Origin: an uncultured Lachnospiraceae bacterium
GTDB lineage: Bacteria; Bacillota; Clostridia; Lachnospirales; Lachnospiraceae
Length of the DNA: 8,437 nucleotides
NCBI GenBank assembly: GCA_902797015.1
Contig: CADBRG010000127.1
Location: 1 to 8,437 of the forward strand
Direction: 5' to 3'
Of the stretch, positions 1 to 6,452 are shown in pieces (positions within the stretch are counted from its first letter, which is position 1; each line of letters starts with the position of its first letter). The position numbers and the translations under genes are program-made. The notes under the pieces are model-generated. The model was not told the origin of the DNA, did no database searches, and worked only from the letters and a program-made list of their open reading frames with translations.

Positions 1-2
1 GC

Positions 3-1301
3 GATGATAAAGAAGCATATCAGGAGCTGATCCTGGATTTTGCAAAAGACTGTATCAGAAAACGCTACATGAACAAAGATCTGATCCGAATCTACCGGTT
101 CTTAAAGGAATCCATTCCGCAAAGTGAATGGGAGGAGATCAGTAACCACAATGACCGGACCGTATGCTTTACGGTATCGAATGAGAAGATCCGCCATATC
201 TGCATTTCAGATAGCGGACAACGGGATATGTTCACAGTAGCACTGCATGACGGTACTGCATTTGTGAGACTGCCGGAAAAAATGCCGGTGATCCTGCTTT
301 CAGATCACGTTGGCGCGCTTTATGCGCCGGATGATCTGCTGCAGATGACACCGCTTGTCGCCCGTGCAGAGATTCCGGTGCTCTCAAAAGAAGAGGCCGA
401 CGACGGTGTGATGACACGTATGAAGCCGATCCAGGAGGAAGAGGTCTCTGCCCGTCTGCAGGCATTTGATGATACCCTGATCCGCATGGACGAGATGATC
501 ACCATGGGCAAGAGGCTCGGACTCGTTACGATCTCGCATGAGGAGCAGCTTTTGGCAAGGATGCTGTTTACCGGGATCTTTACGGATTCCCACGAGACGC
601 TCTTTGAGGATATCGTAAAAAGTCATGAGAATCCGATGCTTTGCGATGCATATGTATGCTATTTCGCGAAAGCATTTCTGATGGAACGGGAACAGATCCC
701 GCCGACAGCTGTTTATTATATTTTATATGCGATGCAGAATGAGCGGCCGCTGAATGATGACTGCCTGGTGGCATTGCTGAAATACCAGTATACAACGCTT
801 GCGGAACGGCCGCTTTTGCCGCGGACAGCTGAAAAAATGCTGCGGAACCTTCTTTTGAAGGGCTGGCAGTTCGGCTTTTACAGTCAGCTTCCGGAATCGG
901 TGAAGCGCAGCTATCTGCTAAGCGGAATCCTGTTCATTCAGTATGCAGGAGAAGCGGGAGAGGTGCTTGAATTAAGAACCGTACTCTCTGATCCGCACGA
1001 TTCGTCCTGTAGAGTGGAACGGGCCTACAGGCTCCCAGAAGTGCTTTCCGGAATCTACTGTGTGGGTATTCCGGTTCTGCCGGGCTACAGACTGCATTAT
1101 ACGATCACAACACCTGATGAGACGATACGGGAAGAGCGGACATTGCGGATCGATCCTGATTTCATGAACGGTACAGAACATTCCCTGTATGGCGAAACAG
1201 CGAAAATATTTGCCGGCAGGAACATCGATGAGACTCAGCTTATGAGAACCGCCAGATTGACAGATCTGACAGAAGCAGTATTTCGAATGATAGAGGAATA
1301 A
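3..1301 (+). CDS. DUF5717-like protein, C-terminal part (5' end outside window)
   Basis: The frame is open from the first bases of the window. The residues before the first ATG (position 69) read as ordinary protein, with DDKEAYQELILDFAKDC leading into the Met, so that Met is internal and the gene is cut by the window edge. 432 codons are visible. The first two thirds are largely alpha-helical and resemble helical-repeat (TPR-like) stretches. The last third is beta-rich and includes LSGIYCVGIPVLPGYRLHYT at about nt 1045-1104. That pattern, and the DUF5716-like gene following after 5 nt, match what I remember of DUF5717, a family of very large cytoplasmic proteins of unknown function in Lachnospiraceae. 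No catalytic motif, signal peptide or membrane segment is visible. The role is unknown. The family call is moderate because only the C-terminal part is present and no search was run. Confidence 0.6.
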   Translation, partial: DDKEAYQELILDFAKDCIRKRYMNKDLIRIYRFLKESIPQSEWEEISNHNDRTVCFTVSNEKIRHICISDSGQRDMFTVALHDGTAFVRLPEKMPVILLSDHVGALYAPDDLLQMTPLVARAEIPVLSKEEADDGVMTRMKPIQEEEVSARLQAFDDTLIRMDEMITMGKRLGLVTISHEEQLLARMLFTGIFTDSHETLFEDIVKSHENPMLCDAYVCYFAKAFLMEREQIPPTAVYYILYAMQNERPLNDDCLVALLKYQYTTLAERPLLPRTAEKMLRNLLLKGWQFGFYSQLPESVKRSYLLSGILFIQYAGEAGEVLELRTVLSDPHDSSCRVERAYRLPEVLSGIYCVGIPVLPGYRLHYTITTPDETIREERTLRIDPDFMNGTEHSLYGETAKIFAGRNIDETQLMRTARLTDLTEAVFRMIEE

Positions 1302-1306
1302 ACAAA

Positions 1307-2548
1307 ATGGAAGGCAATAAGGACCGGCAATTATATATCGGAATTGACCTGAATGCAGCACGGGCTGTGATCAGTTTTTACCGTAGTGATATGGCGGAAC
1401 CAAAGGAAGCGGCGTCTGTTGCGGACAGCAGCAGGCAGGAGTTTCCGCTGGCGGTACTGCGAATGAACAACGGCAAGTACTACTATGGGGAGGAAGCGGT
1501 TCATTTTAGACCGGAAACGGAAGGTGAAGCGGTATTTCGCGACAATCTGTTTGCAATCGCGCTTCTCGATCCGGAGTCTCCGGAAAAAGAGGATCTGTTC
1601 CGTCTGATCAGACGTCTGCTTTATTTTAGAAAGCATTACGAGAAGGATCGTGAGATTCCGTATGATCTGACGATCACTGTGCCGGAGATCTCAGCGGATG
1701 TCATCTTGCTGATGGAGGATTTGAGAAAGAATCTCGAAATCGAACGCGAGCATTTCAGGATCACCGATTACAGAGAGAGCTTTTTTGACTATATCAGTAT
1801 GCAGGACCGTTCTATCTGGAAGCAGGACACCTGTCTGTTCGTGCTCTCAAGTGATTATCTGACATCCATGCGCGCACATCGCAGTATTTCGGGCTCTGAC
1901 AGAATCATGGAGGTCGTATCGGACAGAGTGCCTTTTGCGCCGGAAATCTATGAGGATGATGCAGCGCTCGATCAGTTTGTGGCAGAGCAGATCAAAGGCG
2001 CGCTGGCAGGTAATCCGGTGTCCGGTGTTTATCTGATCGGTGAGCGCTTCGAGGGAGACTGGCGCCATGCAGTTATGGATGCGATCGGAACCAATAAGCG
2101 CATCTTTATCGGCAATCATATTTTTTCACGCGGTGCATGTTACGGCGCATGCCGTATGCGGACAGTAGCACGTCCGCAGGTACGCTACGAATGCGAGTAC
2201 AGGATCCGTTCGAAGCGTTTTCTGCGTGTGCTCGATCACCAGAAAACGATTTACATCCCGCTTGTCACGCCGCATGCGAACTGGTTTGAGAGTTTCGTCT
2301 CCTATCGGCTGCTGTACAACGGTACCCAGCATTTTGAAATCTGGGAGGATGACGGAAACAATACAAGAGAGCCCTTTGCAGTACTGGATCTTTCGGATTT
2401 TCCGAAACGTCCGGAGAAGGGAATGTATCTGGATGTGACTTCGTATCCGTTGTCGGAAAAGAAGTTATGCATTGAGATCGCCGACGGCGGATTTGGTGCA
2501 TTTTATGAGTCGAGCATGAAAACATGGCGTTTTGAAATTGATCTGTAA
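1307..2548 (+). CDS. DUF5716-like protein with degenerate Hsp70/actin ATPase fold
   Basis: This 413-aa protein has features of the Hsp70/actin superfamily. The N-terminal beta strand and phosphate-1-like segment YIGIDLNAARAVISFY is at residues 10-25. YYYGEEAV (58-65) resembles the 'G.eA' strand after it. YDLTITVPEIS (119-129) matches the Hsp70 'vitvPa' strand. An adenosine-motif-like segment VYLIGERFEGDW (241-252) is followed by GNHIFSRGACYGA (269-281), like the 'vA.GAa' helix of Hsp70. The phosphate-2 region, expected as a Gly-rich DxGxGT, reads FVLSSDYLTS (178-187), so ATP hydrolysis may be lost. Residues from about 290 on form a beta-rich C-terminal domain rather than a typical Hsp70 substrate domain. 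The arrangement fits DUF5716, usually found beside DUF5717. The start is supported by AGAGGAA at 1292-1298 within the end of the upstream gene. Function is unknown; an ATP-binding scaffold or chaperone-like role is inference. Confidence 0.7.
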   Translation: MEGNKDRQLYIGIDLNAARAVISFYRSDMAEPKEAASVADSSRQEFPLAVLRMNNGKYYYGEEAVHFRPETEGEAVFRDNLFAIALLDPESPEKEDLFRLIRRLLYFRKHYEKDREIPYDLTITVPEISADVILLMEDLRKNLEIEREHFRITDYRESFFDYISMQDRSIWKQDTCLFVLSSDYLTSMRAHRSISGSDRIMEVVSDRVPFAPEIYEDDAALDQFVAEQIKGALAGNPVSGVYLIGERFEGDWRHAVMDAIGTNKRIFIGNHIFSRGACYGACRMRTVARPQVRYECEYRIRSKRFLRVLDHQKTIYIPLVTPHANWFESFVSYRLLYNGTQHFEIWEDDGNNTREPFAVLDLSDFPKRPEKGMYLDVTSYPLSEKKLCIEIADGGFGAFYESSMKTWRFEIDL

Positions 2549-2563
2549 GGAAAAGGAGCAACT

Positions 2564-3376
2564 GTGAAAGATTTTATCCTTTGTCAAAATAAGCAATCGG
2601 AAGTTCCGTATTTTCCGGTACCGGGTCAGGAACCGGTCTATTCCTTAGAGGAACTCTGCTTTTATATGCACGGGCATTTGTTTCTGCTCGAGGAAGCGTT
2701 CTTTTCTGATGAGCTGATCGCATGGCTACAGGATCAGTTGGGACTGACGGGGCTTTCTTCTTCGCTTCGGGATATGAAGGCTGCCGGGAAGGATCCGTCG
2801 GAACTTACGGAAAAGATCTTTTCCCAGTCGGGCGTTTATGACAGGGAGGAGCTTGCCGAACTGCATCATATGATCGTATCCCTGCAGGATAAATCTGCCG
2901 TGGAACGTCAGATCATTTATGCGGATTACCTGCTCTCTCAAAAAAACTACCGGGAAGCATTATCCGTTTATCTTGACCTTAGAAAAGACGGCCGGTTTCT
3001 GCAGATGTCGGAGGATCTTCAGAAACGAACGATCTATCATACAGGTGTGATCTATGCCAGATTTCTGCTCTTTGGAGAAGCGTCAGATCAGTTTGTTGAA
3101 TTGTATCAGAAGTATGAAGATGAGAGAGGTCTGCAGGCATATCTGCTGCTGAAAGCGACAGCTGAGAAAGAGCAGATTCCGTTTACGGATGTCGAAGGGA
3201 TCGTGGCGGAAGAAGAGGAGATGGAAGCCCTCTCTGACAGGATCGATACCCTCGCTTCGGACAGCGCTTTCCAGACGGCCAGAAACAATGCAAAAGAAGT
3301 ACTCCAATCCCGTATTTCAAAGGATGCCTGGATTGGAATGCTCCTAAAAAAATATGAGGTTGTCGATTCCTTCTAG
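2564..3376 (+). CDS. Conserved hypothetical helical (TPR-like) protein, GTG start
   Basis: This 270-aa protein is not assigned to a named family. The start is GTG at 2564, with AAAGGAG at 2552-2558 placed 5 nt before it; no ATG fits the frame near this site. The N-terminal segment YSLEELCFYMHGHLFLLEE (26-44) then DELIAWLQDQLGL (49-61) looks like a conserved helical domain. A TPR-like helix pair follows at about 112-145, with ADYLLSQKNYREALSVYLDL matching the spacing of small and aromatic residues in TPRs. A second possible pair is at about 155-190. The segment EEEEMEALSDRIDTL (216-230) is acidic and helical. There is no signal peptide or membrane segment, so the protein is probably cytoplasmic. 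It lies 15 nt after the DUF5716-like gene and probably shares its transcript. A partner or adaptor role for the two upstream proteins is inferred from position only. Confidence 0.75.
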   Translation: MKDFILCQNKQSEVPYFPVPGQEPVYSLEELCFYMHGHLFLLEEAFFSDELIAWLQDQLGLTGLSSSLRDMKAAGKDPSELTEKIFSQSGVYDREELAELHHMIVSLQDKSAVERQIIYADYLLSQKNYREALSVYLDLRKDGRFLQMSEDLQKRTIYHTGVIYARFLLFGEASDQFVELYQKYEDERGLQAYLLLKATAEKEQIPFTDVEGIVAEEEEMEALSDRIDTLASDSAFQTARNNAKEVLQSRISKDAWIGMLLKKYEVVDSF

Positions 3377-3388
3377 GAATGCTATAAT
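3360..3388 (+). promoter_or_regulatory. Sigma-A-type promoter with extended -10 for the pan-coaBC operon
   Basis: TTGTCG (3360-3365) and TATAAT (3383-3388) are separated by exactly 17 bp. TG at 3380-3381 makes an extended -10 (TGCTATAAT). The -10 is a perfect consensus and the -35 matches TTGACA at four of six positions. The expected transcription start is near 3395. The site overlaps the last codons of the preceding gene, so the panG-panB-panC-panD-coaBC genes would be transcribed independently of it, with a leader of about 115 nt. Confidence 0.8.
3366..3380. repeat. Perfect inverted repeat filling the promoter spacer
   Basis: ATTCCT-TCT-AGGAAT has two perfect 6-bp arms around a 3-nt centre. 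It begins right after the -35 hexamer and ends 2 nt before the -10. A dyad in this position is a plausible repressor operator, since a bound dimer would block RNA polymerase. It also spans the stop codon of the upstream gene (3374-3376). No T-run follows, so it is not a factor-independent terminator. Which protein, if any, binds it is unknown. Confidence 0.45.
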
Positions 3389-3398
3389 GAATCGACTT

Positions 3399-3426
3399 CG
3401 GATGGTATTCGAATGAAACCATACCG
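3399..3426 (+). ncRNA. Leader hairpin with two bulged adenosines, candidate pan RNA motif
   Basis: The 5' leader of the pan operon can form an 11-bp hairpin. CGG (3399-3401) pairs with CCG (3424-3426), ATGGT (3402-3406) with ACCAT (3418-3422), and TTC (3408-3410) with GAA (3415-3417), closed by a GAAT loop. A3407 and A3423 are left as single bulged adenosines on opposite strands. The published pan motif is a hairpin with two highly conserved bulged A residues, often in tandem, found in 5' UTRs of operons carrying panB, panC or panD, including in Firmicutes. Location and structure both fit. I do not remember the exact consensus well enough to call it outright. Its ligand, if any, is not established as far as I know. 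Confidence 0.5.
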
Positions 3427-3440
3427 CTAACAGCTGTTCT

Positions 3441-3473
3441 TGTGCATATATCGGAACCATATGGAAACGCGCA
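3441..3473 (+). ncRNA. Second leader hairpin (possible tandem partner of the first)
   Basis: TGTGC (3441-3445) pairs with GCGCA (3469-3473), with one G-U pair. ATAT (3446-3449) pairs with ATAT (3459-3462). The apical loop is 9 nt, and the six bases GGAAAC (3463-3468) bulge on the 3' side. Flanking ACAG (3430-3433) and CTGT (3480-3483) could close a larger stem around it. pan-type RNAs often occur as two hairpins, but this one does not show the same two single bulged adenosines, so its membership is uncertain. Confidence 0.25.
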
Positions 3474-3483
3474 GATCAACTGT

Positions 3484-3503
3484 CCCACCTGTAGAATGGA
3501 GGG
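3484..3503 (+). promoter_or_regulatory. Hairpin that would sequester the panG Shine-Dalgarno sequence
   Basis: CCCACC (3484-3489) can pair with GGAGGG (3498-3503). This gives five G-C pairs with one A-A mismatch around an 8-nt loop. GGAGGG is the ribosome binding site of the first operon gene, 6 nt before the ATG at 3510. Pairing would hide it and reduce translation, which would make a natural output for the structured leader just upstream. The structure is inferred by eye and no energy was calculated. Confidence 0.4.
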
Positions 3504-3509
3504 ATGTAC

Positions 3510-4349
3510 ATGAAAATTGGATTTATCGGCGCAGGGAAAGCGGGATTTTCTCTTGGAAAATACCTAACCGAGCGCGGCATTGAGATTACGGGATATTATA
3601 ACCATCATCCCGAATCTGCAAACGAAGCAGCACTTTTCACCGGCACACGTGCTTATGATTCAAAGGATCAGCTTGTGGCAGACAGTGATATGTTGTTTCT
3701 TACGGTTCCGGACCGGGCGATCCTTCCTGTCTGGGAAGAGATCAAATCTCTCGGGATACAAAACAAGATCATCTGTCATATCAGCGGGGCGCATAGCTCA
3801 GAACTATTCTCAGGGATTCGGGAGCTGGGAGCCTTCGGATATTCCATCCATCCGCTCTTTGCGTTTCACGACCGTTATACGGCATACAAAGGGCTTTCGG
3901 GAACTTTTTTCACGATTGAAGGAGATCCGGCCAGACTGGATCAGGTCAAATCATTACTAAACTGCATGGGGAACCGGTATGCTGTCATCAAAACCGACAG
4001 CAAGACCAAGTATCATGCAGCGGCTGCAGTGGTCAGCAATCTGTATGTCGGTCTTTCGGCTATGGGGCTGGAAATGCTGCAGGAATGCGGGTTTTCACCT
4101 GAAGAGGCACAGGAAGCGCTGGCGCCTTTGATCAGAAACAATGCGGAAAACATCGCATCGGCAGGACCTGTACAGGCATTGACCGGACCAATTGAACGCA
4201 ATGATACAGGCACCGTTCAGGATCATCTGGCATGTATGTCAGAAGCACAGAAAAAGGTTTACCGCGTACTTTCGGAAGAGGTCGTAAAAGTAGCAAAGGC
4301 AAAAAATCCTGACAGAGATTATACAAAGATGGAGGAGATCTTAAAATGA
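3510..4349 (+). CDS. panG: Ketopantoate reductase PanG-type (Rossmann + DUF2520)
   Basis: This 279-aa protein probably reduces 2-ketopantoate to pantoate with NAD(P)H, the second step of pantothenate synthesis. The Rossmann motif GFIGAGKAGFSLGKYL has G7xG9xxG12. The C-terminal DUF2520 domain shows SIHPLFAF (112-119), a KYHAAAAVVSNLYVGL helix (167-182; K167, H169 and N177 are candidate active-site residues) and LTGPIERNDTGTVQDHL (224-240). PanG is a DUF2520-type enzyme reported to replace PanE in Francisella and some Firmicutes, and its place as the first gene of a pan operon fits. I chose ATG 3510 rather than the in-frame ATG 3504 because GGAGGG (3498-3503) directly abuts 3504 but sits 6 nt before 3510, and because the protein then starts MKIGFIGAG. 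The 3' end overlaps panB by 4 nt (ATGA), suggesting translational coupling. Activity is inferred from family and context. Confidence 0.8.
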   Translation: MKIGFIGAGKAGFSLGKYLTERGIEITGYYNHHPESANEAALFTGTRAYDSKDQLVADSDMLFLTVPDRAILPVWEEIKSLGIQNKIICHISGAHSSELFSGIRELGAFGYSIHPLFAFHDRYTAYKGLSGTFFTIEGDPARLDQVKSLLNCMGNRYAVIKTDSKTKYHAAAAVVSNLYVGLSAMGLEMLQECGFSPEEAQEALAPLIRNNAENIASAGPVQALTGPIERNDTGTVQDHLACMSEAQKKVYRVLSEEVVKVAKAKNPDRDYTKMEEILK

Positions 4350-5176
4350 AAAACACAATCTTAACAATACAGAAACAAAAAGCAGAGAATGATAAGATCA
4401 CGATGCTGACCTGCTATGATTATTCCATGGCACGTCTGATGGATCAGGCAGGCGTTAACATCCTGCTGGTAGGGGATTCCCTCGGACAGGTTATGCTGGG
4501 CTATGATTCCACGATCCCGGTAACCATGGAAGATATGATCCATCATACGGCAGCGGTAAGCCGCGGCGCAGGCGATGCATTTGTCCTTGGTGATATGCCG
4601 TTCCTTTCTTATCAGACCTCTGTATATGACGCAGTCCTGAATGCAGGCCGCCTGGTAAAGGAAGGCCATGCCAATGCCGTTAAGCTGGAAGGCGGCGCAA
4701 CAGTTTGCCCGCAGATCAGAGCGATCGTAGATGCACAGATCCCGGTTTGCGCACACATCGGCCTGACACCGCAGTCTGTTAACGCATTCGGCGGATTCAA
4801 GGTACAGGGCAAGTCCGTAGAGGCGGCACAGAAGATCCTTGATGATGCGAAGCGTGTTGAAGAAGCCGGCGCATCCATGGTCGTGCTTGAGGGTATCCCG
4901 GCGAAGCTTGCAGATGTGATCACACAGACCGTTACGATCCCGACGATCGGAATCGGTGCAAGCGCAGGCTGTGACGGACAGGTTCTGGTATATCAGGATA
5001 TGCTGGCAATGTTTTCTGATTTCGTTCCGAAATTTGTCAAACATTTTGCAAATGCAGGAGATGTGATGAAACAGGGATTTGCAGATTATATTTCGGAAGT
5101 AAAGGCAGGGACATTCCCGGCAGAAGAACATACATATTCGATCTCGGATGAGGTCATCGCTCAGCTTGTCAGATAA
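4346..5176 (+). CDS. panB: 3-methyl-2-oxobutanoate hydroxymethyltransferase (PanB)
   Basis: PanB transfers a hydroxymethyl group from 5,10-methylene-tetrahydrofolate to alpha-ketoisovalerate, giving ketopantoate. It is a cytoplasmic, Mg-dependent TIM-barrel enzyme. At 276 aa it is close to the E. coli length of about 264. The Mg ligands are in LLVGDSLG (D44), VLGDMPF (D83) and VKLEGG (E115). H137 lies in AHIGLTPQS, and the catalytic Glu in VVLEGIP is E182. The family signatures MLTCYDYSMA (20-29) and PTIGIGASAGCDGQVLV (199-215) are intact. GGAGGAG at 4331-4337 lies 8 nt before the ATG and inside the end of panG. It supplies the substrate of the upstream gene product. Nothing is missing or unusual. 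Confidence 0.98.
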   Translation: MKNTILTIQKQKAENDKITMLTCYDYSMARLMDQAGVNILLVGDSLGQVMLGYDSTIPVTMEDMIHHTAAVSRGAGDAFVLGDMPFLSYQTSVYDAVLNAGRLVKEGHANAVKLEGGATVCPQIRAIVDAQIPVCAHIGLTPQSVNAFGGFKVQGKSVEAAQKILDDAKRVEEAGASMVVLEGIPAKLADVITQTVTIPTIGIGASAGCDGQVLVYQDMLAMFSDFVPKFVKHFANAGDVMKQGFADYISEVKAGTFPAEEHTYSISDEVIAQLVR

Positions 5177-5187
5177 GGAGAAAAGGA

Positions 5188-6027
5188 ATGAAAGTAGTAT
5201 CAACGATCGCAGAATTAAAAGAGATCATTCGTGGCTGGAAAAAGGAAGACTTAAGCATCGGTCTTGTTCCGACGATGGGATATCTTCATGAGGGACACGG
5301 AAGTCTTGTGACGGCAGCACGCAAGGACAATGACAGAGTTGTCGTCAGCATCTTTGTCAATCCGATCCAGTTCGCACCGAATGAGGATCTGGCAACCTAT
5401 CCGAGAGATCTTGAGAAAGACAGTGCATACTGTGAATCTCTTGGAGCAGATGTGATCTTCCATCCGGAACCGGAGGAAATGTATCATAAGAACTTCACGA
5501 CATTTGTCGATATGACACTTTTGACAGAGGAGCTGGGCGGACTGACACGCCCGACCGATTTCCGCGGCGTATGTACGGTTTTGAGTAAGCTGTTCCATAT
5601 CACAGAGCCGGACCGCGCATATTTCGGCCAGAAGGATGCACAGCAGCTTGCGATCGTACGTCATACGGTAGAAGATCTGAATATGAATCTGGAGATCGTT
5701 GGATGCCCGATCATCAGGGAAGAGGACGGACTGGCAAAGAGCTCCCGTAACACCTATCTTTCCGAGGAGGAGAGAAAAGCGGCACTCGTACTTTCCCGTG
5801 CAGTATTCCACGGACAGAAGATGGTTGCCGACGGGGAGACAGACGCTTCTGTTGTCCTTGGCGAAATGAAGCAGATGATCGAAGCAGAACCGCTTGCAAA
5901 GATTGATTATGTGAAAGCTGTAGACGGTCTGACCATGCAGCAGATCACTGAGATCAAGGCACCGGCTCTGGTTGCAATGGCAGTTTATATCGGCAAGACA
6001 AGACTGATCGACAATTTTATCGTATAA
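5188..6027 (+). CDS. panC: Pantothenate synthetase (PanC)
   Basis: PanC is the ATP-dependent ligase that joins pantoate and beta-alanine into pantothenate through a pantoyl-adenylate. It belongs to the HIGH-motif nucleotidyltransferase superfamily. At 279 aa it is almost the E. coli length. Visible motifs are VPTMGYLHEGHGSL (27-40; H34 and H37 of the HIGH-like motif), FVNPIQFAPNEDL (56-68), the pantoate/ATP-binding YFGQKDAQQL (145-154; K149), and the KMSKS-like loop LAKSSRNTYLS (182-192). The position after HEGH is Gly where Leu is common, which should be harmless. AAGGAG (5175-5180) overlaps the panB stop region and lies 7 nt before the ATG. Its two substrates come from PanB/PanG and PanD encoded on either side. 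Confidence 0.98.
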   Translation: MKVVSTIAELKEIIRGWKKEDLSIGLVPTMGYLHEGHGSLVTAARKDNDRVVVSIFVNPIQFAPNEDLATYPRDLEKDSAYCESLGADVIFHPEPEEMYHKNFTTFVDMTLLTEELGGLTRPTDFRGVCTVLSKLFHITEPDRAYFGQKDAQQLAIVRHTVEDLNMNLEIVGCPIIREEDGLAKSSRNTYLSEEERKAALVLSRAVFHGQKMVADGETDASVVLGEMKQMIEAEPLAKIDYVKAVDGLTMQQITEIKAPALVAMAVYIGKTRLIDNFIV

Positions 6028-6042
6028 GGAAAGGAATGTTTT

Positions 6043-6450
6043 ATGACCCTTCAGATGTTGAAAGCAAAGATCCACCGTGCGACAGTCGTTCAGGCTGAGT
6101 TAAACTATGTCGGCAGTATCACAGTCGATCCGCTTCTGTTGGAAGCTGCGGGTATTTTGGAATATGAAAAGGTGCAGATCGTAAACTGCAGTAACGGAAG
6201 CCGTCTCGAGACCTATACGATCGCAGGAGAGGCAGGCAGCGGAATGATCTGTTTAAACGGCGCAGCTGCAAGACATGCTTCCGCAGGCGATACGATCATT
6301 ATTATGGCATATTGTGATCTGACGCCGGAAGAGGCGAAGGAACATCATCCGACAGTTGTTTTTGTGGATGATGACAATCATATTTCGCGTGTGACGAATT
6401 ATGAAAAACATGGAGAGCTTTTTGACGTAGCAAAAGATGCGGAGGCGTAA
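6043..6450 (+). CDS. panD: Aspartate 1-decarboxylase proenzyme (PanD)
   Basis: PanD decarboxylates L-aspartate to beta-alanine using a pyruvoyl group formed by self-cleavage. At 135 aa it is close to the 126 aa of E. coli, and the residue numbering lines up with that enzyme. K9 and H11 are in LKAKIHR, Y22 precedes the cleavage site G24-S25 (NYVGSITVD), and R54, Y58 and N72 (CLNGAAARH) form the active site. Cleavage should leave a 24-residue beta chain and an alpha chain starting with pyruvoyl. AAGGA (6031-6035) is 7 nt before ATG 6043. A second in-frame ATG at 6055 would begin the protein two residues before K7; it lacks an equally good site, so the first is preferred. The C-terminal tail of about 10 residues beyond the fold is ordinary. 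Confidence 0.97.
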   Translation: MTLQMLKAKIHRATVVQAELNYVGSITVDPLLLEAAGILEYEKVQIVNCSNGSRLETYTIAGEAGSGMICLNGAAARHASAGDTIIIMAYCDLTPEEAKEHHPTVVFVDDDNHISRVTNYEKHGELFDVAKDAEA

Positions 6451-6452
6451 AC

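Noticed and set aside
3366..3388. Factor-independent terminator for the upstream gene cluster
   Set aside because: The stem is only 6 bp, A/T-rich, and followed by GCTATAATG rather than a T-run. The promoter reading explains the bases better.
4361..5203. Long open frame on the minus strand (280 codons) opposite panB
   Set aside because: It lies wholly over panB, which is unmistakable by motif. The encoded sequence is rich in Cys, His and Ile with no family pattern, as expected from the antisense of a strongly codon-biased gene.
5251..6075. Long open frame on the minus strand (274 codons) opposite panC
   Set aside because: Same pattern as the antisense of panB: low-complexity Cys/Leu-rich product, no recognisable domain, and fully covered by intact panC.
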